This document shows positions 24,905 through 33,684 of a DNA stretch of 64,000 bases, piece by piece. How positions within the stretch are numbered: position 1 is the stretch's first letter; each line of letters opens with the position of its first letter. The stretch comes from Paenibacillus glycanilyticus (GTDB taxonomy: Bacteria; Bacillota; Bacilli; Paenibacillales; Paenibacillaceae). The position numbers and the translations under genes were made by a program. The stretch is taken from contig NZ_BSSQ01000001.1 in NCBI RefSeq assembly GCF_030161375.1, positions 248,001 to 312,000 of the forward strand, read 5' to 3'. The notes beneath the pieces are model-generated. The model saw only the letters and a list, made by a program, of their open reading frames with translations, made no database searches and was not told the DNA's origin.

Positions 24905-26197
24905 ATGGACGTAGCAGAACTGTCGAGAGGGCTGGACACGATCTGGGTTGTCTTGACAGCAGCCATGATCTTGCTTATGGAAGGCGGATTTGCCTTGCTG
25001 GAGGCGGGGTTTGTCCGGCAAAAAAACGCGGTAAGCATCATTATGAAGGTTTTTGTCGACATTGTTTTTGGCGCACTTGTCTTTTACTTTTTTGGTTTTG
25101 CGATTATGTATGGCAAAGATGTTGGCGGCTTATTCGGCACAACAGGGTTCCTATTAAATGGAGACTTATCTCACATCAAACACAACATCTCCCACGAAAC
25201 CTTTTGGCTGTTCCAAAGCGCCTTCGTTATTGCGGTTATATCCATCGTATCAGGAGCGGTAGCGGAACGGATCCATTTCCGGGCTTACATATTGCTGACC
25301 ATCGCGATGACCGGGCTGATCTATCCGTTATCCGGACATTGGATATGGGCCGTAAACGGCTGGCTTGGGAAGCTTGGCATGATTGATTTTGCGGGTTCGG
25401 CAGCGATTCACGCCTTGGGCGGATTTGCGGCGCTTGCGGCAACCATCTTTATCGGTCCGCGAATCGGAAAATTTTCGCCGGACGGTAAAGTAAACATCGT
25501 GTCTCCATCAAATCTTCCACTCGCTTCGGTTGGCGCTTTTATTCTATGGTTCGGCTGGTTTGGCTTTAATGCCGGCAGTACGCTCAGCGCAACCAACCCG
25601 GCAATCGGGCATATCGCCGTTACAACCATGCTGTCGGCGGCATCCGGCGGCGCAGTCTGTATCCTATTCACCATGTTCCGTTACCGGAAGGCCGATCCGC
25701 CTATGGTTATTAACGGCTCACTGGCCGGGCTCGTTGGCATTACGGCCGGATGCGCGTTTGTATCCGACGGGGCAGCAATCTGGATCGGCGCCATTTGCGG
25801 TATCGCCATGGTTCTCGTCACCGAGCTTATGGAACGCAAACAAATCGATGACCCGGTTGGCGCTTTCGCCGTACACGGCATCAGCGGCAGTATCGGCACG
25901 CTTGCCGTTGGCTTATGCGCGATGCCCGAATTGACCAAAGGCGTTGGCCAAGGTTACTACGGTTTGCTCTATGGAGGCGGCTGGAATTTGCTTGGCGCGC
26001 AAGCGCTTGGTCTTGCCGTTGTTGTTGTATGGGGCTTCGTCATTACATGGGCTGTACTATGGCTGATCCGCAAGGTTATGCCGGTTCGAGTATCGAAAGA
26101 CGAAGAATTAGTTGGCCTTGATGTTGGCATCCATGGCGTTCCGGCTTATAGCCAAGAGAACGACTTTATCGATGTAGACAGCATAACAAGAAAATGA
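24905..26197 (+). CDS. amt: Ammonium transporter (Amt/NrgA)
   Basis: 430 residues from ATG 24905, with GGGAG eight bases upstream. Eleven or so hydrophobic segments are present. Family signatures include LLEAGFVRQKNAVSIIMK, DFAGSAAIHALGGFAAL with the first pore histidine, LWFGWFGFNAGST, and DDPVGAFAVHGISGSIG with the second pore histidine. It conducts ammonium into the cell. No glnK/nrgB gene for a PII protein follows; a terminator comes directly after the stop. The upstream box suggests control by GlnR or TnrA. Confidence 0.95.
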   Translation: MDVAELSRGLDTIWVVLTAAMILLMEGGFALLEAGFVRQKNAVSIIMKVFVDIVFGALVFYFFGFAIMYGKDVGGLFGTTGFLLNGDLSHIKHNISHETFWLFQSAFVIAVISIVSGAVAERIHFRAYILLTIAMTGLIYPLSGHWIWAVNGWLGKLGMIDFAGSAAIHALGGFAALAATIFIGPRIGKFSPDGKVNIVSPSNLPLASVGAFILWFGWFGFNAGSTLSATNPAIGHIAVTTMLSAASGGAVCILFTMFRYRKADPPMVINGSLAGLVGITAGCAFVSDGAAIWIGAICGIAMVLVTELMERKQIDDPVGAFAVHGISGSIGTLAVGLCAMPELTKGVGQGYYGLLYGGGWNLLGAQALGLAVVVVWGFVITWAVLWLIRKVMPVRVSKDEELVGLDVGIHGVPAYSQENDFIDVDSITRK

Positions 26198-26234
26198 TAA
26201 AAGGCGTTCCTCCTAGTAGGGGAACGCCTTTTAT
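26197..26234. terminator. Bidirectional terminator after amt
   Basis: ATAAAAGGCGTTCC pairs with GGAACGCCTTTTAT across a short loop, between convergent amt and the 125-residue protein gene. Confidence 0.88.
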
Positions 26235-26246
26235 GTATAAGGATAA

Positions 26247-26624
26247 TTATTTATATAGTTCATTAACCAGATCTCCTGACACCGTCACGATATCCGTTGG
26301 CGACGATACTTGAATGGATTTGGCATGTTCAATTTCAAGACGGAGGGCACGCACTTGCTCCATTGGCTTCTTCACAAAATGAATGTACTCAACAGCCAAA
26401 TGATGATCTGGCTTCCGGCCGGACAATAACCTGCGCAACGTGGACATGGATTGATAAGCCCGTTCTTCCTTCAGACGCCGCTTCTCATATCGTTCAACCA
26501 TTTGCTCGATTTCTGCGATTTCCTGCTCTTTCTTCGCCACATATGCATCGATAAAAGGCAACACTTCCGCCGCTTTGCGATGAAGGGACGTAGAATGATT
26601 CGTATGAATAATTGGATCCACCAT
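26247..26624 (-). CDS. Hypothetical coiled-coil protein
   Basis: 125 residues with a strongly charged helical stretch at about 30-75 (KKEQEIAEIEQMVERYEKRR) that should form a coiled coil. It has no signal peptide, membrane helix or recognised motif. Convergent with amt and separated from it by a terminator; the spore-protein gene lies upstream on the same strand. I do not recognise the family. Codon use and the absence of a competing frame support a real gene. Confidence 0.65.
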   Translation of the reverse strand: MVDPIIHTNHSTSLHRKAAEVLPFIDAYVAKKEQEIAEIEQMVERYEKRRLKEERAYQSMSTLRRLLSGRKPDHHLAVEYIHFVKKPMEQVRALRLEIEHAKSIQVSSPTDIVTVSGDLVNELYK

Positions 26625-26734
26625 GATAGCTCACCTGTCTTCATTGCGTGATTATTTCTTACATCTCCTATAATACAACAAAGATACGCTCTTGAAAACT
26701 TAAAATATGTAACATAAGAAATTTTACCTAGCTC

Positions 26735-26768
26735 AAAAAAAGAGGAACCGGGGTTGGTTCCTCTCTTT
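26735..26768 (-). terminator. Intrinsic terminator, spore protein gene
   Basis: GAGGAACC pairs with GGTTCCTC around a six-base loop; seven A residues on the plus strand give a T-run after the stem on the minus strand. Confidence 0.8.
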
Positions 26769-26783
26769 GATCGGTCTAAGTAA

Positions 26784-26912
26784 TTACTTCTGCGCTTTTT
26801 GAGTCGCCTGATTTGCTGCTTTGCCTGCTTGAGCGTTTTGGTTGAACTCTTCAGAGAACTCCGCGTTGTACTTATTGTTGTTTTGCGCTTTATTGTTTTT
26901 GTTCTTAGCCAT
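26784..26912 (-). CDS. Small acid-soluble spore protein, gamma-type-like
   Basis: A 42-residue protein rich in Asn, Gln, Lys and Ala: MAKNKNNKAQ at the start, YNAEFSEEFNQ in the middle and AANQATQKAQK at the end. The NAEFSEEF motif and Q/N/A composition resemble gamma-type SASP (SspE family), which store amino acids in the spore core and carry a germination protease site of this kind. A strong GGGGAGGTGA precedes ATG and a terminator follows, supporting a monocistronic forespore gene. It is much shorter than Bacillus SspE. Confidence 0.7.
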   Translation of the reverse strand: MAKNKNNKAQNNNKYNAEFSEEFNQNAQAGKAANQATQKAQK

Positions 26913-26978
26913 TGTAGTAGTCACCTCCCCGTCCATCCATTAGTATGGCTGAGGGAAGGCTTATTATTCAGTTTCAAG

Positions 26979-27530
26979 CTACGATTCCAGATAGGTCTGA
27001 GGGATTGGTTTACCCGCTTCCACGGCGCGATTAATCTGGTTCAACCACGTTTGCGAAAGCTTGCCGCTCCCCTTGCGAAGCACCTGAACTTCAACGGTTC
27101 GCTTACCCCACTGCTTATATACGTCTTTTATCGTCTCAAAGTACAAATCGAGTTTATGGCCTTTAATGGCCGAACCCGTATCCGCCACTACTCCGTATCC
27201 ATAACCCGGAATGTAGAGAAGGGTTCCGATCGGGAACAGCTTCGTATCAGCCGCTACGGTCGATACTTGCCCCCTCCTGACTTTTACCCCCGAGTAGGTA
27301 ATTCCGTACTGCGGATGCCCCGGGCGTTTGCCGGTTGATTCATATCCGGCTGTGTAGCCGGTCGCTACGACCTCTACGGTCGACAACGTTTGCTGAGCGA
27401 TAGCTTCTACCGCTGCCGGCTTTTCTTTAGGCGCCGCCGCCAAGCTTGGAGCTGTCGTTCCTCCCGCTAGCAGCGCAGCAATTGCAAAACACGAGATTGT
27501 TTTTTTACAAGTAAAAAAGCTTGTGACCAT
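26979..27530 (-). CDS. Secreted 3D-domain protein (MltA-like/RlpA-like fold)
   Basis: 183 residues from ATG 27530 (AGGAGG upstream; an extension to 27632 overlaps thrS and lacks this site). A signal peptide (about 1-35, [21 protein letters not shown]) leads to a 3D domain named for its aspartates, visible in [37 protein letters not shown]. Preceding [20 protein letters not shown] is typical. Such domains are found in cell-wall hydrolases and resuscitation or stationary-phase proteins (YocH, YuiC). A role in peptidoglycan cleavage is likely. Confidence 0.88.
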   Translation of the reverse strand: MVTSFFTCKKTISCFAIAALLAGGTTAPSLAAAPKEKPAAVEAIAQQTLSTVEVVATGYTAGYESTGKRPGHPQYGITYSGVKVRRGQVSTVAADTKLFPIGTLLYIPGYGYGVVADTGSAIKGHKLDLYFETIKDVYKQWGKRTVEVQVLRKGSGKLSQTWLNQINRAVEAGKPIPQTYLES

Positions 27531-27591
27531 TTGGGCAGCTTCCTCCTCAGAAGAATATTTCCCAAACGGTCCAAGCTTTATTCTCGAACGG

Positions 27592-29529
27592 TTAGATTGT
27601 TTTGGACGCAATCTCTTGTTGAAGCAAGGCAACCAGCTCTTCTACCGGCTTAGCGCCAATATCTCCCTCGCCGCGCTTGCGCACGGATACGGAACCCGAT
27701 TGTGCCTCGTTCTCGCCTACAACCAGCATATATGGCAACTTCTCAAGCTGTGCTTCGCGGATCTTGTAGCCAAGCTTCTCGTTGCGAAGATCGCTCTCTA
27801 CGCGGATACCGGCGAGTTGAAGCTTCTCTTCCACTTCACGAGCATAACCCTCGTAAGCAGTCGATACCGGGATTACTTTCGCTTGTACCGGCGACAGCCA
27901 GAGCGGAAGCGCGCCTGCGAAGTTCTCGAGCAGGAAAGCAGTCATCCGTTCCATTGTGCTGATAATACCGCGGTGGATAACGACCGGACGATGTTTCTTG
28001 CCGTCTTCGCCGATGTATTCCAATTCGAAACGATCAGGGAGCAGGAAGTCGAGCTGCGCAGTCGACAAAGTCTCTTCTTTGCCAAGCGCTGTTTTGATTT
28101 GAACGTCAAGCTTAGGACCGTAGAACGCCGCTTCGCCTTCCGCCTCAAAGAATGGCAACTCAAGCTCTTCAACAACCTCGCGCAACATGCGTTGCGACAT
28201 TTCCCACATCTCGTCGTTCTGGAAGTACTTCTCTGTATCTTGCGGATCGCGGTACGACAAGCGGAAGCGGTATTCCTTGATTCCGAAGTCTTCATATACT
28301 TTGCGGATCAAGTTCACAACGCGCGCGAACTCTTCCTTGATCTGATCCGGACGGCAGAAGATATGCGCGTCATTTAGCGTCATGGCACGCACGCGGTGAA
28401 GGCCAGTCAAAGCGCCGGACATTTCATAGCGGTGCATAGTACCCATCTCCGCAATACGGACCGGGAGATCGCGGTAGCTTCTCATATCGCTCTTGTACAC
28501 CATCATGTGATGCGGGCAGTTCATTGGACGAAGCACAAGTTCTTCGTTGTCGAGCGCCATCAGCGGGAACATATCTTCGCTGTAGTGCTCCCAGTGCCCG
28601 GAGATTTTGTACAGTTCAACGTTAGCCAACACCGGTGTATACACATGCTCGTAGCCGAGACGTTCTTCCATGTCGACGATATAACGCTCGAGCGTACGGC
28701 GAACTTTCGCGCCGTTTGGCAGCCACAGCGGCAAGCCTTGGCCAACCTCGCGGGAGAACGTGAACATTTTCAGCTCTTTACCCAATTTGCGGTGATCGCG
28801 TTTTTTCGCTTCTTCCAGGAAGTGCAGATGCTCATCCAGCTCCGCTTTCTTCGCGAAGGCCGTACCGTAAATACGCTGCAGCATCTTATTCTTCGAATCG
28901 CCACGCCAATAAGCACCAGCCACGCTAAGCAGCTTGAACGCTTTGATACGGCCAGTGGACGGCAAATGCGGTCCGCGGCAAAGGTCGAAAAACTCGCCTT
29001 GGTCATACATCGTAATAACCGAGTCCTCAGGCAGATCGCGGATCAGCTCAAGCTTCAGGTTATCGTCAAGCTCAGTAAATGTAGCAAGCGCCTCTTCGCG
29101 GCTCACTTCGCGGCGGCGAATGTCGAGGTTTTCGCTGATGATACGCTGCATTTCTTTCTCGATCTTAGTCAAGTCTTCCGGAGTCAGAGACTGATCCATA
29201 TCGATATCATAATAGAAGCCGTCCTCGATAACCGGACCGATACCCAGCTTCACGTTTGCATTGCCATACAAGCGTTTGATCGCTTGAGCCATTAGATGCG
29301 CAGTACTGTGGCGGTAAACCTCCAGACCGTCAGCCGATTCTACTGTCACGATCTCGATAGACGAATCCGCCTCGATTGGCGCGTATACGTCAACCACTTT
29401 ACCGTTGATTTTACCGGCAATCGCATTTTTGCGAAGACCCGGGCTGATGGAACCCGCTACTTCCTCAATTGTTGTCCCAGCCGCATACTCCCGAATCGCG
29501 CCGTCTGGAAAAGTAACCTTGATAGACAT
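27592..29529 (-). CDS. thrS: Threonyl-tRNA synthetase
   Basis: 645 residues from ATG 29529, preceded by AGGAGGG. The domains are complete: TGS (1-62), editing domain with [10 protein letters not shown] and [14 protein letters not shown], class II catalytic core with MNCPHHMM (zinc-binding Cys), [17 protein letters not shown], and the anticodon-binding domain ([24 protein letters not shown]). It charges tRNA-Thr. Expression should be controlled by the T-box leader upstream. The order ytxC-like gene then thrS resembles that in Bacillus. Confidence 0.97.
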   Translation of the reverse strand: MSIKVTFPDGAIREYAAGTTIEEVAGSISPGLRKNAIAGKINGKVVDVYAPIEADSSIEIVTVESADGLEVYRHSTAHLMAQAIKRLYGNANVKLGIGPVIEDGFYYDIDMDQSLTPEDLTKIEKEMQRIISENLDIRRREVSREEALATFTELDDNLKLELIRDLPEDSVITMYDQGEFFDLCRGPHLPSTGRIKAFKLLSVAGAYWRGDSKNKMLQRIYGTAFAKKAELDEHLHFLEEAKKRDHRKLGKELKMFTFSREVGQGLPLWLPNGAKVRRTLERYIVDMEERLGYEHVYTPVLANVELYKISGHWEHYSEDMFPLMALDNEELVLRPMNCPHHMMVYKSDMRSYRDLPVRIAEMGTMHRYEMSGALTGLHRVRAMTLNDAHIFCRPDQIKEEFARVVNLIRKVYEDFGIKEYRFRLSYRDPQDTEKYFQNDEMWEMSQRMLREVVEELELPFFEAEGEAAFYGPKLDVQIKTALGKEETLSTAQLDFLLPDRFELEYIGEDGKKHRPVVIHRGIISTMERMTAFLLENFAGALPLWLSPVQAKVIPVSTAYEGYAREVEEKLQLAGIRVESDLRNEKLGYKIREAQLEKLPYMLVVGENEAQSGSVSVRKRGEGDIGAKPVEELVALLQQEIASKTI

Positions 29530-29572
29530 TGTTTTCCCTCCTGAAATGTTGGCATAGCAGGCGGGATGAACG

Positions 29573-29863
29573 CAAAAAAAGCACGCATCCCGCAAAGGGA
29601 CGAGTGCTTGAATACCCGTGGTTCCACCCTACTTCGATCACCTTCCGCCGACTGGATATCTAGTCAACTTAAGCAATCCTTGTAATGATCTGATAACGGA
29701 GACATCCGGTGCAGCTTAATAATGACCGGAGTCACGTTCAACCGCACAGCTACAAAGGGGTATATTTGCTAATGCCACGAAGGAAATTACAGCCAGGTTT
29801 CCTCTCTCTGGGCCGGCATTTACGGCGAATACATGTCTTTGTCATTGCTGTTTAAATCGTATG
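29573..29863 (-). promoter_or_regulatory. T-box riboswitch (tRNA-Thr) of thrS
   Basis: The minus strand holds the T-box sequence AGGGTGGAACCACGGG (complement of 29615-29630), then a terminator stem (AGCAC, CCC / GGG, GTGCT, 29579-29608) with a seven-T run. Near the 5' end, ACAAAG and CTTTGT close stem I. The bulged ATACCCC there offers an ACC threonine specifier (29759-29761). Uncharged tRNA-Thr should favour readthrough into thrS. Confidence 0.93.
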
Positions 29864-29869
29864 TGCAAC

Positions 29870-29898
29870 ATTATAGCCCCTTTGTCTCTATTGGTCAA
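29870..29898 (-). promoter_or_regulatory. Promoter of thrS
   Basis: TTGACC (29893-29898) and TATAAT (29870-29875) on the minus strand, 17 bases apart, upstream of the T-box; the -35 box overlaps the end of the ytxC-like gene. Confidence 0.8.
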
Positions 29899-30842
29899 TA
29901 GATACGGCTATCCGGCTGAACGGAGCTATTGCTATCAAAGCATGGATTACAGGAAGGGCATTGCGTACAAAGAGATACGCGGTTGTCAAAAATCGTCTCG
30001 ATCGTCCGAATGACCTGCATATCCTCCTGCCTTGTATGAATCATAATATGCTTTGGCGATACCGCTATAAGCGAGCTGATGACCATATCTTCAATATTCA
30101 TTTCGGTCTCCAGCATCTCGGCCACTAACTTGTCCGAATGGGGCTTCGGTTCAAAAAGCTGAAATTTCTCATTGTACAGGACAAACTCATGGCTTCCCTT
30201 GTGCACAAGATGGACTATCGGCACCTTGGATTCCTGCAAGCCGACAAAATATTTCAGAAGCGAAATAAACTCCTGGTATTGCTTATCAAGCACATATTCG
30301 TCTAACGCGTAATCCACGATCTCCGCTAATTCCGTACGGTAAGGCTGTAGCCGGAACGAAGTTAAGCCTTCCAGATTCAATACCGAATTTTCCTGCAAAT
30401 ACCGTTCAATCTCATCGGCAACTTTCGTTTTGCGGCGCTGCCGGTCCGCATCCAGAAATCTCGTTCCAAGGCCATCCCATTCGGTTCCGTGCAGCAGCTC
30501 GTGGCAATATTTCTCGATCACAGGTGCATCGATTGCGTGGTTATTCCTGTATTTTCTCCGAATAATGGCTGCCAGAATGAGCGGTTCCATATCGGTTACG
30601 ATGAATTCGGCAAGGGCTTTGGAAGCCGCTTGGTACACCGATTGGCTATGGTCGGCCAGTTGAAAATACGGCAGGATTGCTTGGCAGCTAATCTCCTTTT
30701 CGGATTGTAGCGCGTATTGTACGGCATCTCCTTCGATGTGTGCGATATGTAGACCATTGTTTGTGCATTCCGCCATCAACGCCGCTAGTTGGGCAGCCGA
30801 TTGCTCCATGTTCGAAGGTAGCGTTACGGTAAACAGCTCCAT
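29895..30842 (-). CDS. ytxC: YtxC-like putative sporulation protein
   Basis: 315 residues from ATG 30842, with AAAGGGGTGA ahead; a longer frame runs into the palindromic repeat and lacks family similarity. The central region (FIVTDMEPLILAAIIRRKYR, LNLEGLTSFRLQPYRTELAE) and C-terminal CTQCPSCNPC fit the YtxC family. ytxC sits next to thrS in Bacillus too. No catalytic motif or membrane helix is visible, and the molecular function is unknown. Confidence 0.82.
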   Translation of the reverse strand: MELFTVTLPSNMEQSAAQLAALMAECTNNGLHIAHIEGDAVQYALQSEKEISCQAILPYFQLADHSQSVYQAASKALAEFIVTDMEPLILAAIIRRKYRNNHAIDAPVIEKYCHELLHGTEWDGLGTRFLDADRQRRKTKVADEIERYLQENSVLNLEGLTSFRLQPYRTELAEIVDYALDEYVLDKQYQEFISLLKYFVGLQESKVPIVHLVHKGSHEFVLYNEKFQLFEPKPHSDKLVAEMLETEMNIEDMVISSLIAVSPKHIMIHTRQEDMQVIRTIETIFDNRVSLCTQCPSCNPCFDSNSSVQPDSRIY

Positions 30843-30919
30843 GAGCTCACCCCTTTCATTCCCCTTATAAGTATATGGCTGGGGGGTTGGGTATATACGA
30901 AAGGAGTGAGTGGGAGTGA

Positions 30920-31110
30920 TTGGCTTTACAGCGAAGTTCCTCTCCGCGTGATGGTCGCTGCGCAAAAGTAACGTCCTTCCGATCGCTGTTGTTCCCGGAA
31001 TTCTTTGAATTAAACCGCGCGGCGGTTGAATTCCGGGAACAAAGGCGAACGCTCCGCTTCTCCAGTACGTTACTTTCGCTCCGCTCACACCAGAGAGTTG
31101 CAAAAGCCAA
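30920..31110. repeat. Long palindromic repeat, family 1, copy C
   Basis: Outer arms TTGGCTTT / AAAAGCCAA, middle arms AAAGTAACGT / ACGTTACTTT, inner arms GTTCCCGGAATTC / GAATTCCGGGAAC. Conserved cores: GTCCTTCCGATCGC (30973-30986) and GCGAACGCTCCGCTTCTCCA (from 31045). It fills the gene-free gap between the ytxC-like and FkbM genes (30843-31235). Confidence 0.88.
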
Positions 31111-31235
31111 GAAACTCTCCCCCGCTCCTTCGTTTGGGGAGGCGTTCTTGTGCTGCCCGGTTGCCTCGGCAGCGCAAAACTTCAAGTGGTTACAATTACT
31201 CGGCAGAGAGAGAACACAAGGAGAGCGAGCGAAGA

Positions 31236-32258
31236 TTACTCGGTTGGTTGGTGGAGATAATTTTTTTTGTGGGTCAGCAGCTTGGGGCTGACATCGTAGC
31301 ACATTTTGATCTGAGGGTCGTTCAGGATAGAGAGATCTTTGACCGCGATCATATTGAACCCATGAGGAGGGCCATCCAAGTAGCAACGTTCCGGAGGAAT
31401 GATCTCCACCGGTTTGCCCGTCATATCGATGTTGGTATTGTAATCGCGCAGGGCAAATATATGGTAACCAAAAGACTTCAGATATTGAATAATGTCGCTA
31501 TGCTCAAGCCCGTTGCTCCAATCGACGTAATTGCGGTGAACCTCAAAAATGATATTCGGCGCTTCATCCGCCGGCAGATCCAACTGGCTTGCAGCTCCCT
31601 GCAAGGCGGCATACTCCAGCCCCTCGATATCAAGCAAGATCAGATCTAGCGGCGGTATCCCTTGTTTTCTCACGTAGCTGTCAATGGAAATGGTCTGAAA
31701 GAGAGTCGGATCATCCGGTTCTGCGTCAGCGTCAGTAATCAATTCAGCATGCGCGAAGGAATCATTTCCGATCAGTCTCATTGTCCCTTCGTCATTGTTC
31801 CACAACCCAAGCCGTGAAGCCCGTACGTTACCAAGCCCGTTCAACTCGGCATTATGCTGCAGCATCCGGAATTGAGCCTTGTTAGGCTCAAAGCAATGCA
31901 CGATACCGCCTGCCGGCAGTATTTCCTTCGCCACAATAAGCGCCTGATCACCGAAATAAGCACCGCCAATCAATACATGCCTAGCTTGCCTGGACAACAT
32001 TTTAAGCAGCTTGGTCGTCTGTGGTTCCCATACATGATCGGGACAGTCCGGCGTGGCGAGCAGAAAGTCACGTGCGATCTTGGTCCGGTAATAGAAATCG
32101 AATACCAAGCCACCGGAAATTTCTTTGCGCATAATCGTATCCTCGTCCAATGCGGCATCAAGGATCGGAGCCGTTATATCTTCTCTTATATGGATATCAT
32201 CGCGGTGAAGCCGCAACTCCATTTGCTTGATGGCTTCAATCAGTTTCTGCTGATCCAT
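31236..32258 (-). CDS. FkbM-family SAM-dependent methyltransferase
   Basis: 340 residues from ATG 32258, with GGAAGGAAGGG upstream; the frame runs on to 32324 without a better site. The Rossmann core shows VLIGGAYFGDQALIVA (motif I, slightly atypical GGAYFGD), IVHCFEPNKAQFRMLQHN, LDLILLDIEGLEYAALQGA and NIIFEVHRNY, all typical of FkbM methyltransferases. These methylate hydroxyls on sugars or secondary metabolites. The N-terminal 80 residues are not recognised. There is no biosynthetic cluster next to it, so its substrate is unknown. Confidence 0.82.
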   Translation of the reverse strand: MDQQKLIEAIKQMELRLHRDDIHIREDITAPILDAALDEDTIMRKEISGGLVFDFYYRTKIARDFLLATPDCPDHVWEPQTTKLLKMLSRQARHVLIGGAYFGDQALIVAKEILPAGGIVHCFEPNKAQFRMLQHNAELNGLGNVRASRLGLWNNDEGTMRLIGNDSFAHAELITDADAEPDDPTLFQTISIDSYVRKQGIPPLDLILLDIEGLEYAALQGAASQLDLPADEAPNIIFEVHRNYVDWSNGLEHSDIIQYLKSFGYHIFALRDYNTNIDMTGKPVEIIPPERCYLDGPPHGFNMIAVKDLSILNDPQIKMCYDVSPKLLTHKKNYLHQPTE

Positions 32259-32337
32259 CGCTAACCCTTCCTTCCCACAAGCCTTGATTATGAAAAAGAA
32301 TATGTGAGTTCCGAGGCATTTCATGCCGGTCTACACA

Positions 32338-32379
32338 ATAAAAAAGCATCCAAGCCCATAAATGCTGGGCCGGATGCTA
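32338..32379 (-). terminator. Intrinsic terminator, mqnC
   Basis: AGCATCC and GGCCC pair with GGGC and GGATGCT, followed on the minus strand by TTTTTTATT, 13 bases after the mqnC stop. Confidence 0.85.
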
Positions 32380-32391
32380 TAACAAGCTGTA

Positions 32392-33531
32392 TTAGTTCTG
32401 CATAACAAAGTCTTTTGCCGCATGCTCGTGATCGTCGTACATTTTAATCGTGTTGTATTTCGTATCGCGTTGCGCCGGGATTTTGCCGGACTCGCGGATA
32501 AGCTGAAGAATAGATTCAATGTTTACTTTATGGGTTGTACCCGCAGCAGATACGACGTTCTCTTCGATCATCGTGCTTCCGAAGTCGTTACAGCCGTAAG
32601 AAAGCGACTGCTTGCCGATATCCGGACCCATCGTAACCCAAGAAGACTGGAAGTTGTCGATATTGTCCAGCATGATACGGCTGACCGCAACCATCTTCAA
32701 ATATTCTTCCGGCTTCGACTTCTCGACTTTTCTCATATTGGTATTGTCCGGCTGGAACGGCCAGCAGATAAAGGCCAAGAAACCTTTCGAATCATAACCG
32801 TTAGCTTCGCACTCATCTTGCGCGTCGCGGATGCGAAGCAGGTGAAGCGCGCGTTCTTCCGCCGTCTCGCCAAAACCGTATACCATCGTCGCCGTTGTGT
32901 TCATGCCATGACGGTGGGCGGATTTCATAACATCCATCCAGTCCGTCCAAGAACCTTTCAGCTTGCTGATCTTGCGGCGGGTACGGTCATCCAGAATTTC
33001 CGCGCCTCCGCCCGGCAGAGAGTCCAGACCGGCCTCATGCAATTGTCTAACCACTTCGTCAAGCGACAGTCCGTCCGATACATCCTTCATCTTCTGAATC
33101 TCGGCAGGCGAGAAGGAGTGCATCGTAATCTCAGGGAAATGCTGCTTGATCTCGCGAAGCAGATCCGTGTAGTAGGAGAACGGCAGATTCGGGTTGGTAC
33201 CGCCTTGCATCAGAATCTCCGTACCGCCGACATCCATCGTTTCCTGGATCTTGTTAAGTATCGTTTCGTTCGAGAGGACATAACCCTCAGCCGAACCCGG
33301 TGCACGGTAAAACGCGCAGAACCGGCAATAAACATCGCAAATATTTGTATAGTTGACGTTCCGTCCAACGACAAAGGTCGTGATCGGTTCAGGATGGCGT
33401 CTCAGCATAAGCTGATTTGCTACCTCGCCCATTTTTTCAATCTCATCGGATTCAAGCAGCGTTACGCATTCATCAAACGTAATTCGTTCGCCGCGCAATG
33501 CCTTCTCCAAAATCTGGTCCAACGTAGCCAT
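32392..33531 (-). CDS. mqnC: Cyclic dehypoxanthinyl futalosine synthase (radical SAM)
   Basis: 379 residues from ATG 33531 (GGAGG upstream). The radical SAM cluster motif is CDVYCRFCAF, preceded by NVNYTNI; EILMQGGTNP and SLPGGGAEIL are typical of MqnC. The enzyme cyclises dehypoxanthine futalosine in the futalosine route to menaquinone. The presence of MqnC suggests this organism makes menaquinone by that route rather than the classical Men pathway; other mqn genes are not in the window. Confidence 0.93.
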   Translation of the reverse strand: MATLDQILEKALRGERITFDECVTLLESDEIEKMGEVANQLMLRRHPEPITTFVVGRNVNYTNICDVYCRFCAFYRAPGSAEGYVLSNETILNKIQETMDVGGTEILMQGGTNPNLPFSYYTDLLREIKQHFPEITMHSFSPAEIQKMKDVSDGLSLDEVVRQLHEAGLDSLPGGGAEILDDRTRRKISKLKGSWTDWMDVMKSAHRHGMNTTATMVYGFGETAEERALHLLRIRDAQDECEANGYDSKGFLAFICWPFQPDNTNMRKVEKSKPEEYLKMVAVSRIMLDNIDNFQSSWVTMGPDIGKQSLSYGCNDFGSTMIEENVVSAAGTTHKVNIESILQLIRESGKIPAQRDTKYNTIKMYDDHEHAAKDFVMQN

Positions 33532-33627
33532 CTCGCAAGACCTCCTTATCTTTCCGTTCTTAATAGCTATCAATTAATCCTATCATATCTCGTTCTTGTC
33601 CGTCATCTTTCGTATGTTACGGAAAAA

Positions 33628-33669
33628 CGAAAAAACACGGCTTGTCGCATGCGTCAGCCGTGTTTTTCG
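33628..33669 (-). terminator. Intrinsic terminator, met operon
   Basis: CGAAAAAACACGGCT pairs with AGCCGTGTTTTTCG around a loop; on the minus strand the arm itself supplies the T-run. It lies 16 bases past the metC stop. Confidence 0.85.
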
Positions 33670-33684
33670 CTTAATTTGAACAAA

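Noticed and set aside
28396-29295. 299-codon open frame opposite thrS
   Set aside because: Shadow of thrS; His/Phe-rich nonsense composition.
30865-31386. 173-codon frame across repeat C
   Set aside because: It runs through the palindromic repeat and into the opposite-frame end of the FkbM gene; no RBS or family similarity.
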